Assembly (NCBI GenBank): GCA_900469445.1
Contig: UBXM01000027.1
Location: forward strand, 1-35,071
DNA length: 35,071 nucleotides
Reading direction: 5' to 3'
From: Hyphomicrobiales bacterium
GTDB lineage: Bacteria; Pseudomonadota; Alphaproteobacteria; Rhizobiales; Rhizobiaceae
Shown: piece after piece, positions 1-7,838 of the stretch
Position numbering within the stretch: position 1 is the first letter of the stretch
Layout of the letters: the number at the start of each line of letters is the position of its first letter
The notes under the pieces: model-generated
The model's input: the letters and a program-made list of their open reading frames with translations, nothing else
The model's database searches: none
Told to the model about the DNA's origin: nothing
Program-made: the position numbers and the translations under genes

Positions 1-53
1 TCAGCCACCGCGCCCGGCACGACGCCATTATGGGTGCCGGGCGCGGTGGCTGA
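1..53. repeat. Perfect 20-bp inverted repeat with 13-nt loop
   Basis: Bases 1-20 and 34-53 are exact reverse complements (left arm begins TCAGCCACCGCG, right arm ends CGCGGTGGCTGA), separated by 13 bases. The GC-rich stem could fold into a very stable hairpin. Lying just beyond the stop of the minus-strand reductase, it could act as that gene's terminator, but any T-tract would lie outside the window. On the plus strand no clean T-run follows. Confidence 0.7.
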
Positions 54-84
54 AAGCATCCGCTTTTTCAACCAGATCGCCTGA
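1..84 (+). CDS. Possible 3' end of a gene entering from the left
   Basis: A reading frame is open from the first base to a TGA at 82-84 and ends in the residues VAESIRFFNQIA. The product cannot be recognised from 27 codons. The frame converges on the reductase gene that ends at 100. It also runs through a perfect inverted repeat, so it may be chance rather than coding. Confidence is low because the rest of the gene is outside the window. Confidence 0.3.
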   Translation, partial: SATAPGTTPLWVPGAVAESIRFFNQIA

Positions 85-99
85 TCCGACGATCTGTCA

Positions 100-1014
100 T
101 CAGACCGTGCCGAACATCAGCGAGCGGTGTAATCCGGCGCCTGCGAGATTGCCGTCGCCGACCGCGAGCGCGACCGAGGCCATGGGCCGGGCCGCATCCC
201 CGCAGGCGAAGACGCCCGGCACATTCGTTTCCTTCATCGGATCGGTCTTGATCGTGGCGCCGACCGGGCCTTCATCGAATTCGAGGCCCAGGCCTTCGGC
301 GATCGGGCTCGCCATCTCGAAATGCGCAAGTACAAACAGGCCCGCAAAGGGCAGGGTGCGGCCATCCGCCAGCACGATATCGGCATGCCCGGTGATGCTG
401 GCGATCGGATTGCGCTCCACCGTTACACCGCGCGCAGCAAGGCTTTTCAGCTGTTCGTCATCGGGCTCGAACGCACCGTTGAGAATGAAAGTTGTCGGTC
501 CCCAGTCGGGCAGCATCAATGCGTGATGCATGGAAAGCTCCGAGCCTGCGATGACGCCGATCTGGCCCTGATTCAGCTCGTAACCATGGCAATAGGGGCA
601 ATGGAAAACCGCCTTGCCCCAGCGCTCTGCAAGCCCGGTTATGTCGGGAAGAATGTCTCTCACGCCGGTCGCCAGCAGCAGACGGCGGGCGAGGTGGCGA
701 TGGCCACTGACCGTCACCTCGAAGGCCGCTCCCGACACTTCGTTTTTCTCGATCCGCGCCGCACCGTCCGCCCATGCGGCAAGCCATTCTACGGTCGGAT
801 ATTCCATCACCTGTGCGCGAGCATCTGCGGCAATGATCGCCGGATCGACACCGTCTTGCGTCAGGAAGCCGTGTGAATGGCTGGCAAACCGGTTGCGGCG
901 TTTGCCTTCGTCGATGATCAGCACGTCGCGGCGGGCGCGGCCAAGCTGCAGGGCGGCAGACAGGCCGGCATAACTTCCGCCGATGATGATGACGTCGTGG
1001 ATATGATCCTTCAT
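100..1014 (-). CDS. Thioredoxin-reductase-like NAD(P)/FAD-dependent oxidoreductase
   Basis: This 304-residue flavoprotein has the two-dinucleotide-fold layout of the low-molecular-weight thioredoxin reductase family. The FAD-binding motif GGSYAG is at residues 12-17, a redox-active CPYC is at 139-142, and the C-terminal FAD motif GVFACGDAAR is near 265. The family moves electrons from NAD(P)H through FAD to the cysteine pair and then to a substrate. CPYC instead of the usual CATC suggests a specialised relative rather than housekeeping TrxB. It starts at an ATG preceded by GAGGAG in the RNA. It diverges from an Rrf2-type regulator at 1197, so redox-responsive control by that regulator is likely. 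The physiological electron acceptor cannot be told from sequence. Confidence 0.9.
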   Translation of the reverse strand: MKDHIHDVIIIGGSYAGLSAALQLGRARRDVLIIDEGKRRNRFASHSHGFLTQDGVDPAIIAADARAQVMEYPTVEWLAAWADGAARIEKNEVSGAAFEVTVSGHRHLARRLLLATGVRDILPDITGLAERWGKAVFHCPYCHGYELNQGQIGVIAGSELSMHHALMLPDWGPTTFILNGAFEPDDEQLKSLAARGVTVERNPIASITGHADIVLADGRTLPFAGLFVLAHFEMASPIAEGLGLEFDEGPVGATIKTDPMKETNVPGVFACGDAARPMASVALAVGDGNLAGAGLHRSLMFGTV

Positions 1015-1037
1015 GGGGGCTCCTCATCTTTCTCGAT

Positions 1038-1090
1038 ACAACATAAGTTACATGATTTCTCAGAGTCAAGGATCACGCAACTTTTGTTGT
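1038..1090 (-). promoter_or_regulatory. Reductase promoter overlapping a candidate Rrf2 operator
   Basis: On the minus strand TTGACT (plus 1064-1069) and TTATGT (plus 1041-1046) are 17 bases apart, a good sigma-70-type promoter for the reductase. ACAACATAAGTT (1038-1049) and AACTTTTGTTGT (1079-1090) form an inverted repeat with one mismatch in 12 bases, flanking that promoter, with the -10 inside one arm. The divergent regulator gene begins at 1197. Binding by that regulator is inference. Confidence 0.6.
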
Positions 1091-1196
1091 GACGAGTGAG
1101 GCTGCGGCATGTTAGGAAAGGGAAAAAGTAATCACCTGGATCGGGATGGCCCGGATTGGGATGGCCGGATCGGAATGGAATGAAAGGATCGATGAG

Positions 1197-1655
1197 ATGA
1201 GACAGGACAGCCGGCTTTCCCGCATGCTGCACGTCCTTGTTCATATGGGCCAGCATGAAGGGGCAATGACCTCCGACATGATCGCCCGCATGCTCGACGC
1301 CAATCCGGTCGTGATCCGCCGCACCATGGCCGGCCTTCGCGAGAAAGGTTACGTGCATTCCGAAAAAGGTCATGGCGGCGGCTGGACATTGGCAAGGCCG
1401 CTTGCGGAGCTGACGCTTCTCGACATCTACCGCGCGGTCGGCGAACCATCCGTCTTCGCCGTCGGTCCTGCCTATGACATGCCCGGATGCCTGATCGAGC
1501 AGGCGGTGAATACCACGCTCAAGGATGTCTTTGCCGAGGCCGAGCAATTACTGCTGAAACGGTTCGAAGGCGTCACGCTTGCCGATATCGCCAAGGGTTT
1601 TCCCGAGGGAGTGACGGTCATTGGCCATGCCGCAAATGAGCGCTGCGCCCCCTGA
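1197..1655 (+). CDS. Rrf2 family transcriptional regulator
   Basis: The protein has 152 residues from the ATG at 1197. The N-terminal winged helix reads RLSRMLHVLVHM, then SDMIARMLDANPVVIRRTMAGLREKGYVHSEKGHGGGW, which is the Rrf2 DNA-binding domain with its glycine-rich wing. Only one cysteine is visible, in DMPGCLIE, so the three-cysteine iron-sulfur signature of IscR and NsrR is absent. Sensing may be by a single thiol or by another ligand. An upstream in-frame ATG exists at 1161, but GAAAGG lies at a suitable distance before 1197 and MRQDSRLSRM is the expected family N-terminus. It diverges from the reductase and probably represses it and itself. Confidence 0.88.
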   Translation: MRQDSRLSRMLHVLVHMGQHEGAMTSDMIARMLDANPVVIRRTMAGLREKGYVHSEKGHGGGWTLARPLAELTLLDIYRAVGEPSVFAVGPAYDMPGCLIEQAVNTTLKDVFAEAEQLLLKRFEGVTLADIAKGFPEGVTVIGHAANERCAP

Positions 1656-1680
1656 TATCCGGCTGACGATGACTCAAAGA

Positions 1681-1708
1681 AAAAGGCGGGGTGGAAGCCC
1701 CGCCTTTT
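1681..1708. terminator. Bidirectional rho-independent terminator
   Basis: AAAAGGCGGGG (1681-1691) pairs perfectly with CCCCGCCTTTT (1698-1708) around a 6-base loop. T-runs occur on both strands. It sits between the convergent Rrf2 regulator gene and the chemotaxis receptor gene and can serve both. Confidence 0.9.
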
Positions 1709-1735
1709 CATCATTTGGAAGCTGATCGCCGTCGA

Positions 1736-3736
1736 TCAGAATTCTTCCCAGTTGTCTGCCGCCGGTGCTGCAGCCGCGGCGCTGCTGCTGCGACCGCCGC
1801 CGAATGCCTGGGCAAGCTTGCCGACCATGCCGCGGGCAGGCGAGGCGACTGGAGCAGAGCTACGCGATGCGGTCTTCACCGGTCCGGCCATTGTCGATGC
1901 GGTCTGGCGCAGGGCCGTAGTCTGCTGCGAGTAGCTTGCGCCTCCGCCCTGGCCCAGCTGGAACTGCGAGACGAGTTCGCGCAGGCGGCCGGCTTCGGTT
2001 GCAAGCGTCGCGCCGGCGGCATTGGCTTCTTCCACCATGGCGGCGTTCTGCTGGGTCACCTGGTCCATCTGGTTGACGGCCGTGTTGACCTCGGCGAGGC
2101 CTACGGACTGCTCGCGCGAGGAGGTGGCGATCGCATCCATGTGCTGGTTGATCGTAACGATATAGTTCTCGATCGTCTTCAGTGCCGTGCCGGTATCGCT
2201 GACCAGCTTGACGCCGGTCTCGACCTCGACTGACGACTTGCCGATCAGGTCCTTGATCTCCTTGGCAGCCTGTGCGGAACGTTGCGCCAATTCGCGTACT
2301 TCCTGCGCCACGACCGCAAAGCCCTTGCCGGCTTCGCCCGCACGTGCTGCCTCGACACCGGCATTGAGAGCAAGCAGGTTGGTCTGGAAGGCGATATCGT
2401 CGATCACGCCGATGATGTTGGAGATCTGGCCCGACGATTCCTCGATACGGCCCATTGCGTTGACGGCATTGGCAACGACCGCACCCGAATGGCGGGCGCT
2501 TTCATTCGCCTGAATGGCGACCGTGCGGGCCTCTTCGGCGCGCTTGGACGAATTCGACACGTTGGTGGTGATCTGGTCGAGAGCGGCGGCGGTCTCTTCC
2601 AGCGAAGCGGCCTGTTGCTCCGTCCGCTTGGAAAGGTCGTCGGCGCTCTGGCTGACTTCGCGCGAACCCGAATCGATCGAGCTTGTCGACTGAGCAACCG
2701 AGCCGAGCGTGCCGCGCAGCTGCGAAACGGCGGCGTTGAAATCGGCGCGCAGGCTTTCGAATTCCTGTGCGAATGCGCGATCGAGCTGGAAGGTCAGGTT
2801 GCCGGCAGACAGGTGCTTGAGGCCGGTTGCGAGACCGTTTGTGGCTTCCGCCATGGCTTCGGCGCGAATGCGCTCCTGCTCGGCATTGCGCTGGCGCTGT
2901 TCCTCGGTGAGGCTGCGCTGCGATTCGGCCTCGCGTTCCAGGGCCTGTGTCCTCAGGGCATTGTCCTTGAACACCTGCACCGCCTGCGCCATCGTGCCGA
3001 TCTCGTCGCGACGATCGAGGCCCGGAATTTCGCGGGCAGTTTCCCCGGAGGCGAGTTCGGCCATGCGGTCGCTCAAGCGGGCGATCGGACCCGTGATGCC
3101 GCGCGAAGCGACGTAAATGCCGAGTGCAATCAGAACGGCCAGAGAAACACCGAGAGCGATGAGGCCGGCAATGATCGTGTCGTTCGTGTCGTCCTGAAGT
3201 TCGGCGGTACCGAGATCGACCGACTTCATCAGTTCGTCGTTACCGGAAGCGAAAAGCGGCAACACTTCCATCACCTTGGTACCGGCATCCCGCATGGCTG
3301 CCCTGGCTTCGAAAGTCTGTCCGTTCTTGGCAAGCGTGATGACCCGCTGGCCGTACTGGTCGAATTCGTCGATTGCCTTCAAGATGGCATCGGCGGCAAC
3401 GCGACGTGCGGGCACAAGCTCGGCGGTCATGCCGATACGTTCCTTCATCAGTCCGCGGTCGCCTTCGTATTTCTTCACGGCGGCGGCAAATTCAGGCGAA
3501 GCAGGATCGTTGACCAGCATCAGGCCGAGCTGCAGACCCATCTGCAGCAAGCCGCCGGTTGCGCGCGCATTCAGTGTTGCAGCCGTGCTCTCATGCGAGA
3601 TGAAGTAGGAGTACCGTTCGTCTGCATTCTTGAACTGCATGCTGACATAGAGGAGGCCGACAAGGGCGATTGCGCCCATAAGGGCGATGACCGCGACGAT
3701 CTTCGTGCGGATCTTTGCGTTTTCGAGGAACTGCAT
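1736..3736 (-). CDS. Methyl-accepting chemotaxis protein
   Basis: This is a 666-residue chemoreceptor from the ATG at 3736, with AGGAAG just upstream. An in-frame codon 84 bases further upstream lacks such a site. Transmembrane segment 1 is near residues 12-34. A mostly helical periplasmic region follows, then a second membrane segment ([22 protein letters not shown]) and a HAMP region ([15 protein letters not shown]). The long cytoplasmic methylation and signalling coiled coil contains the conserved hairpin tip [20 protein letters not shown]. The protein ends in NWEEF, matching the NWETF-type CheR/CheB docking pentapeptide, so it can be a high-abundance-type receptor. No ligand can be assigned. 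It is monocistronic, between a terminator and its own upstream region. Confidence 0.95.
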   Translation of the reverse strand: MQFLENAKIRTKIVAVIALMGAIALVGLLYVSMQFKNADERYSYFISHESTAATLNARATGGLLQMGLQLGLMLVNDPASPEFAAAVKKYEGDRGLMKERIGMTAELVPARRVAADAILKAIDEFDQYGQRVITLAKNGQTFEARAAMRDAGTKVMEVLPLFASGNDELMKSVDLGTAELQDDTNDTIIAGLIALGVSLAVLIALGIYVASRGITGPIARLSDRMAELASGETAREIPGLDRRDEIGTMAQAVQVFKDNALRTQALEREAESQRSLTEEQRQRNAEQERIRAEAMAEATNGLATGLKHLSAGNLTFQLDRAFAQEFESLRADFNAAVSQLRGTLGSVAQSTSSIDSGSREVSQSADDLSKRTEQQAASLEETAAALDQITTNVSNSSKRAEEARTVAIQANESARHSGAVVANAVNAMGRIEESSGQISNIIGVIDDIAFQTNLLALNAGVEAARAGEAGKGFAVVAQEVRELAQRSAQAAKEIKDLIGKSSVEVETGVKLVSDTGTALKTIENYIVTINQHMDAIATSSREQSVGLAEVNTAVNQMDQVTQQNAAMVEEANAAGATLATEAGRLRELVSQFQLGQGGGASYSQQTTALRQTASTMAGPVKTASRSSAPVASPARGMVGKLAQAFGGGRSSSAAAAAPAADNWEEF

Positions 3737-3886
3737 TTCGCTTCCTATTTTGATAAGGCGATCCCCTCGAGGGTCGTGCGAAATGCTGCCGATTCGCGGG
3801 ATTGCCGTCTGAAAGAACACATGACGATCATCGCCGCTCGCATCGCGGCTGAACCTCCCGCACCGTCATGCGAGAACTAGCCTATG

Positions 3887-3910
3887 CATGTTTAAATTTG
3901 ATTAAACATG
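3887..3910. promoter_or_regulatory. AT-rich inverted repeat between divergent genes
   Basis: CATGTTTAA (3887-3895) and TTAAACATG (3902-3910) are perfect inverted arms around a 6-base centre, in the 287-bp gap between the chemoreceptor (minus) and the L,D-transpeptidase (plus). The size suits a dimeric regulator's operator. Which regulator and which gene are unknown. Apart from this repeat I see no clear promoter in the gap. Confidence 0.4.
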
Positions 3911-4023
3911 TTCGGGACCACACGGTGACGTGAAGGGACGAGCACCGGGCATGCCCGACACCAGTTTCGCGCCAGCGCCACCTGCCAAAGTGCCTGAGAC
4001 GTCATCTGCTCAAGCGGGTCCTT

Positions 4024-4866
4024 ATGCTGAAAAAAGTTTCATCGCTCCGCCGCGCCACTGGTATTGCGGCCACACTTATTGCAACGACCTCGCTTGTCGG
4101 TTGTCAGGTGCCTTTCGTCACCGATACGAGCCGCGTGAACCCGAATGTCTTCGTTCAGGAGACCACTCCGGTCTTCAACGTTGCGCCCTATCGGGATCCG
4201 CCGTCCAACCAGCCGCCGCCCATGCCGGGCGCCATTCCGCACAAGCGCCAGCTCTATCCGTCCGATTTCCACCAGAAATACGATCACGGCACGATCTACG
4301 GCCTGCCTGTTTCCAACCCCGTTCACCGCACGATGTATGACGTCATGCGCGATGACGACCACACGCTGCCGGCCATTCCCTATTCGCGGGTCGACAGCCG
4401 CTTCCTGAGGGCCGAGGTCGAGTACCGCACCAATGAGGCGCCGGGCACGATCGTTGTCGATACCCGTGCCAACTATCTCTATCTGGTCCAGCCGGGTGGA
4501 AAGGCCATGCGTTATGGCGTCGGCCTCGGCAAGGACGGTTTCGCATGGTCCGGCCGCGGTGTGATCCAGCGCAAGGCGAAATGGCCGCGCTGGACGCCGC
4601 CGAGCGACATGATCGCCCGCGATCCCGAACTGCGCCAGTTCGCGGCGTCGGAAGGTGGCGCCACGCCCGGCCTCAACAATCCGCTCGGCGCCCGCGCGCT
4701 CTATATCTTCAAGGACGGCAAGGACACGCTCTACCGTGTTCACGGCACGCCGGACTGGCAGTCGGTCGGCAAGGCCACATCTTCGGGTTGCGTTCGCATG
4801 TTCAACCAGGATGTGATCGATCTTTTCGATCGTGTCCCGAACGGTTCGCCGATCGTCGTCATCTGA
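4024..4866 (+). CDS. L,D-transpeptidase (YkuD domain) lipoprotein
   Basis: This 280-residue exported protein begins with a basic hydrophobic signal ending in a lipobox, SLVGC, with the lipidated cysteine at residue 27. A proline-rich linker (50-70) precedes the catalytic YkuD domain at about 140-280. The active-site motif is visible: H240, then SSGCVRM with catalytic C256 and R258. The family forms 3-3 crosslinks in peptidoglycan or attaches proteins to it, acting in the periplasm. It is followed by a terminator and then by a paralogue at 5069 with near-identical catalytic blocks. The start is an ATG with only a weak ribosome-binding site. The exact acceptor substrate cannot be told from sequence. 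Confidence 0.92.
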   Translation: MLKKVSSLRRATGIAATLIATTSLVGCQVPFVTDTSRVNPNVFVQETTPVFNVAPYRDPPSNQPPPMPGAIPHKRQLYPSDFHQKYDHGTIYGLPVSNPVHRTMYDVMRDDDHTLPAIPYSRVDSRFLRAEVEYRTNEAPGTIVVDTRANYLYLVQPGGKAMRYGVGLGKDGFAWSGRGVIQRKAKWPRWTPPSDMIARDPELRQFAASEGGATPGLNNPLGARALYIFKDGKDTLYRVHGTPDWQSVGKATSSGCVRMFNQDVIDLFDRVPNGSPIVVI

Positions 4867-4889
4867 TAAACCTTGGAAAACCGGTATCG

Positions 4890-4910
4890 GAGCCGCCCAT
4901 CGGGCGGCTC
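4890..4910 (+). terminator. Terminator after first L,D-transpeptidase
   Basis: GAGCCGCCC (4890-4898) and GGGCGGCTC (4902-4910) form a perfect 9-bp stem with a 3-base loop, followed by TTCCGTTT. It ends the first transpeptidase transcript and implies that the second gene has its own promoter in 4911-5068. Confidence 0.8.
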
Positions 4911-5068
4911 TTCCGTTTCAATGTTCGTGCTGTTGACGAGCCGGACGTTGCCGATTTGCCGCAGCCGCTTGTCTTAGCGCGTCGACATGAGCGACTGGAA
5001 CCTTTCGCGCTCGAGATCGTTCGAGTAAGCTTTGCGTAATCGCGTTCCTCTGGATGGTTCTCCCTGAC

Positions 5069-5785
5069 ATGACATTCGACACCTCTTTCTCTCGCCGGAG
5101 CTTCCTTACTCTTCTCGGCGCGGGTACGGCCTCGACGCTTGCCGGCTGTGCCTCGACGACGCCCTATGGCGGACAGGTCATCACCTATCGTGACGGCATC
5201 AGCACCCAGCCGCCGGAAATGGCGGGCGCCGACTCAGACGCCGCCCAGATGTATGGCAGTGTCTCCGATGGCGGTTTCGTTATTCCGGCCATCCCCTACC
5301 AGCAGATCAATCCGCGCTATTATCGGCAGCGCGTCGTCGATCCGACGGGCGAGCGCCCCGGCACGATCGTCGTCGATACGCCCTCGCGTTTCCTCTATCT
5401 CGTCGAGCCGGGTGGTTCGGCCATGCGTTATGGCGTCGGCATCGGCCGCGAAGGTTTTTCCTGGAGCGGCGAAGGCGTCATCCAGTGGAAACAGAAATGG
5501 CCGAAATGGACCCCGCCGGACGAAATGGTTGCCCGCCAGCCGGAACTTGTCAAATATTCCGCCAAGAACGGCGGCATGGCGCCCGGTCTCAACAACCCGC
5601 TCGGCGCCCGCGCGCTCTATATCTTCCAGAACGGCCAGGACACGCTTTACCGCCTGCACGGCTCGCCGGAATGGAACTCGATCGGCAAAGCCGTCTCGTC
5701 GGGCTGCGTACGCCTGATGAACCAGGACATTATCGACCTCTACGAACGCGTGCCCAGCAAGACACGAATCGTGGTGTGGCAGTAA
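5069..5785 (+). CDS. L,D-transpeptidase (YkuD domain), Tat-type lipoprotein
   Basis: The protein has 238 residues from the ATG at 5069. That start gives the N-terminus MTFDTSFSRRSFLTLLGAGT; an ATG at 5054 is in frame but has no ribosome-binding site. The signal holds a twin-arginine motif, SRRSFL, followed by a lipobox LAGC with the cysteine at residue 27, so export as a folded Tat lipoprotein is likely. The YkuD domain occupies about 98-238 with H197, C213 and R215 in SSGCVRL. It closely resembles the upstream transpeptidase through the shared WSGxGVIQxKxKWPxWTPP and GLNNPLGARALYIF blocks, pointing to a tandem duplication with diverged export signals. Confidence 0.92.
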   Translation: MTFDTSFSRRSFLTLLGAGTASTLAGCASTTPYGGQVITYRDGISTQPPEMAGADSDAAQMYGSVSDGGFVIPAIPYQQINPRYYRQRVVDPTGERPGTIVVDTPSRFLYLVEPGGSAMRYGVGIGREGFSWSGEGVIQWKQKWPKWTPPDEMVARQPELVKYSAKNGGMAPGLNNPLGARALYIFQNGQDTLYRLHGSPEWNSIGKAVSSGCVRLMNQDIIDLYERVPSKTRIVVWQ

Positions 5786-5809
5786 CGACGCATCGTTTAA
5801 TTCCGCGAT

Positions 5810-5836
5810 ATCCCCGGCCATGTTCCGGGGATTTTT
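5810..5836 (+). terminator. Rho-independent terminator after second L,D-transpeptidase
   Basis: ATCCCCGG (5810-5817) pairs with CCGGGGAT (5825-5832) around a 7-base loop, and the T-run continues to 5836. Confidence 0.85.
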
Positions 5837-5923
5837 CGTCGCGCATCGCCAGCGCGCGAACATTTCTAGGATGAAGCTGAAACATGTGTTAAGCGCCAGC
5901 CGAATAGCAGCAGGAGCGCAACC

Positions 5924-6154
5924 ATGACCGAATTGACCGTAGAAGACGCAACCAACCGCATTTATGAATCGCTCCACGCGGACAATGCCGATATCGACAC
6001 CCATATCACGTCTCTCAAGGCTGCGCTGGCCAAGGCCGGCCAGAAAGAAGCCGTCTTCGATCCGGCGAAGATCTCGCAGAACAACCGCTCCGGCCGCAAG
6101 CTGATGCAGGCCTATTTCCGCCAGCGCGGCGTGACGGTGAAGTTTTCGGCATAG
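5924..6154 (+). CDS. Small protein of unknown function, 76 residues
   Basis: An ATG at 5924 follows CAGGAG at good spacing, and the frame has normal high-GC third positions, so the gene looks real. The product is soluble, with no signal peptide or membrane segment. Residues 1-38 look helical and amphipathic (EDATNRIYESLHADNADIDTH). The basic C-terminus, RSGRKLMQAYFRQRGVTVKF, could be a nucleic-acid or partner contact. I do not recognise a named family. It is flanked by hairpins on both sides and so is probably monocistronic. Confidence 0.75.
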   Translation: MTELTVEDATNRIYESLHADNADIDTHITSLKAALAKAGQKEAVFDPAKISQNNRSGRKLMQAYFRQRGVTVKFSA

Positions 6155-6167
6155 TGAAGCTGTGCCG

Positions 6168-6196
6168 TGCCGTGACGCAGGTGCTGTGTCACGGCA
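6168..6196 (+). terminator. Possible terminator hairpin after the 76-residue gene
   Basis: TGCCGTGAC (6168-6176) and GTCACGGCA (6188-6196) form a perfect 9-bp stem with an 11-base loop, 14 bases after the stop codon. There is no T-tract, so it may be a processing or weak termination signal. Confidence 0.45.
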
Positions 6197-6256
6197 GACT
6201 TGGGCCTAAGGTCTGCAAAGTGTGAACGTCATACCTTCGTAACTCTGGATTGCTTT

Positions 6257-7153
6257 ATGGTGTGCATGATGCACCAGGACGATCTTCCGGTGACCGATGC
6301 ATTGGTCCGCGCGCTATTGGCAACCCATACGCCGCAATGGGCCGACGAGCCGTTGCATCGGGTGGAATCATCGGGAACCGACAACGCATTGTACCGGATC
6401 GGCGAAGGGCTGGTTCTGCGTATTCCTCGGCGGGAAAGCGCCGCGTTGCTCGTGTCCAAGGAACTTGACTGGCTACCTCGGTTGGGCGAGTTGCCTTTGG
6501 CGATACCAAAGCTGCGATATCGTGGCCGAATTGACCTCGAGGCGGATTGCGAGTTCGGCATATTCGATTGGATGGAAGGCCGCATTGCAACTCCCGAAAA
6601 TGTTGCGGATGTGAACGCTGCAGCCATTTCTCTGGCCGCTTTCTTGAAGGCTCTTCATCGCAAATCGACAATTGATGCACCGGTCGCGGGCCCTCTCAAC
6701 CATTTGAGGGGCATTCCTCTTTCGGAAATGTCCGGGCGCGCCATTGCGGCCATAGAGATCGTTGCGGATGAGATCGATGCTTCTGCAGCGCTGGCGCTTT
6801 GGGAAAATGCCCTTTTGCAACGATCTGACGCCAGTCCTGTATGGTTGCATGGTGATCTTAAGGCTGACAACCTGCTGGCGGTTGATGGAAAGCTGTCGGG
6901 AGTTATCGATTGGGGGCTGTCGGCGGTTGGAGATCCCGCTGCGGATTATGCTGCTGCCTGGTCCTGGGTGCACCCGTCGGCCCGAGAAGGATTTAGAGAC
7001 GCCTTGGATCTTGGCGAAGGCGATTGGCTTCGCGGAAAGGCCTGGGCGCTTTACGGGGCGGTAATCGCGCTGAGTTATTATCGCGGCGGCAAGAATGAAC
7101 CGTTGTGCGAGCAATGCCGGCTTACGCTATCGCGGCTCGACCTGAGGCTTTGA
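6257..7153 (+). CDS. Aminoglycoside phosphotransferase (APH) family kinase
   Basis: A protein-kinase-like small-molecule kinase of about 298 residues. Visible motifs are the catalytic loop HGDLKADN and the metal-binding IDWG about 12 residues later, followed by GDPAADYAAAWSW, all typical of the APH family. An N-terminal ATP-binding lobe (NALYRIGEGLVLRIPRR, with KEL) precedes them. The family phosphorylates hydroxyls of antibiotics, sugars or other metabolites; the substrate here is not evident. The start is uncertain: ATG codons at 6257, 6266 and 6269 lack a clear ribosome-binding site, and the frame is open further upstream from a TTG at 6200. The gene appears less GC-rich than its neighbours, a possible sign of transfer. 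Confidence 0.85.
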   Translation: MVCMMHQDDLPVTDALVRALLATHTPQWADEPLHRVESSGTDNALYRIGEGLVLRIPRRESAALLVSKELDWLPRLGELPLAIPKLRYRGRIDLEADCEFGIFDWMEGRIATPENVADVNAAAISLAAFLKALHRKSTIDAPVAGPLNHLRGIPLSEMSGRAIAAIEIVADEIDASAALALWENALLQRSDASPVWLHGDLKADNLLAVDGKLSGVIDWGLSAVGDPAADYAAAWSWVHPSAREGFRDALDLGEGDWLRGKAWALYGAVIALSYYRGGKNEPLCEQCRLTLSRLDLRL

Positions 7154-7230
7154 TTGCTTCCGATACGGTTCTAAGGGGACTTGAGGTAACCGGCAAAAAC
7201 GGCCTTTCGAGAGAAAAACGCCTTCCGCCT

Positions 7231-7743
7231 CTACTTCTCGCCAGCGCCCTCCAGCCGCTCCGTCAGTTCCACCAGCGCCTCGCGTAAGGCAGTAACCTCG
7301 TCGAGGCTGCATCCGGTCGCCTTGCCGATTGCGGCCATCACGCCGGATGAGCGTTCCTTCAGCTCCAGCCCCTGCTGCGTCACCGTGATCTTCACCTGCC
7401 GCTCGTCCTCCGCATCGCGCTTGCGCTTGACGAGGCCGGATTGCTCCAGCCGCTTGAGGAGAGGGGAGAGTGTGCCGGAATCGAGCCCCAGCCTGTCGCC
7501 GAGCATTTTTACCTTCTGCCCATCCTCGGCCCACAGCGCCATCATGACGAGATATTGCGGGTAGGTCAGTCCGAGCGGCTCGAGCAAAGGTTTGTAGGCA
7601 CGCGTGAAGGCATGTGCTGCGCCATAGATGGCGAAACACAGCATCGCATCCAGCCCTCCGGCTGCTGCGTGCGTGTTTCCGGTCCTGTCGTTTTTATCAG
7701 GCTCTGCCCCTGTCATCACGAAACCGTGCCCTATCTCTTTCAT
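7231..7743 (-). CDS. ohrR: OhrR-type MarR family organic-peroxide repressor
   Basis: A 170-residue MarR protein. LCFAIYGAAHAFTRAYKPLL carries the redox cysteine (C36) in the OhrR context. It is followed by LGLTYPQYLVMMALW, the recognition region LGDRLGLDSGTLSPLLKRLEQSGLV and the wing KRKRDAEDERQVKI. OhrR represses ohr until its cysteine is oxidised by organic hydroperoxides. It diverges from ohr at 7839, with a perfect palindrome between them. A second start at 7716 would remove nine residues and give a more usual family length. Neither start has a strong ribosome-binding site. Confidence 0.9.
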   Translation of the reverse strand: MKEIGHGFVMTGAEPDKNDRTGNTHAAAGGLDAMLCFAIYGAAHAFTRAYKPLLEPLGLTYPQYLVMMALWAEDGQKVKMLGDRLGLDSGTLSPLLKRLEQSGLVKRKRDAEDERQVKITVTQQGLELKERSSGVMAAIGKATGCSLDEVTALREALVELTERLEGAGEK

Positions 7744-7760
7744 AATCCATTTTCGCAGGC

Positions 7761-7811
7761 TTGACGCGCGAATGCAATGCGCATAAATCTATTGCACGCA
7801 ATTGAATTGCG
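7761..7811 (+). promoter_or_regulatory. ohr promoter and OhrR operator
   Basis: TTGACG (7761-7766) and TAAATC (7784-7789) are 17 bases apart. Just downstream, at the expected transcription start, lies the perfect palindrome CGCAATTGAATTGCG (7797-7811). An operator there fits repression by OhrR. A related TGCAATGCGC lies upstream inside the promoter spacer. Confidence 0.75.
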
Positions 7812-7838
7812 AACGATTTAACCGAAGGGAGTACGAAC

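Noticed and set aside
2282..3880. A 532-codon plus-strand frame opposite the chemoreceptor gene
   Set aside because: It is a shadow frame created by high-GC codon use; the minus-strand frame has full chemoreceptor motifs.
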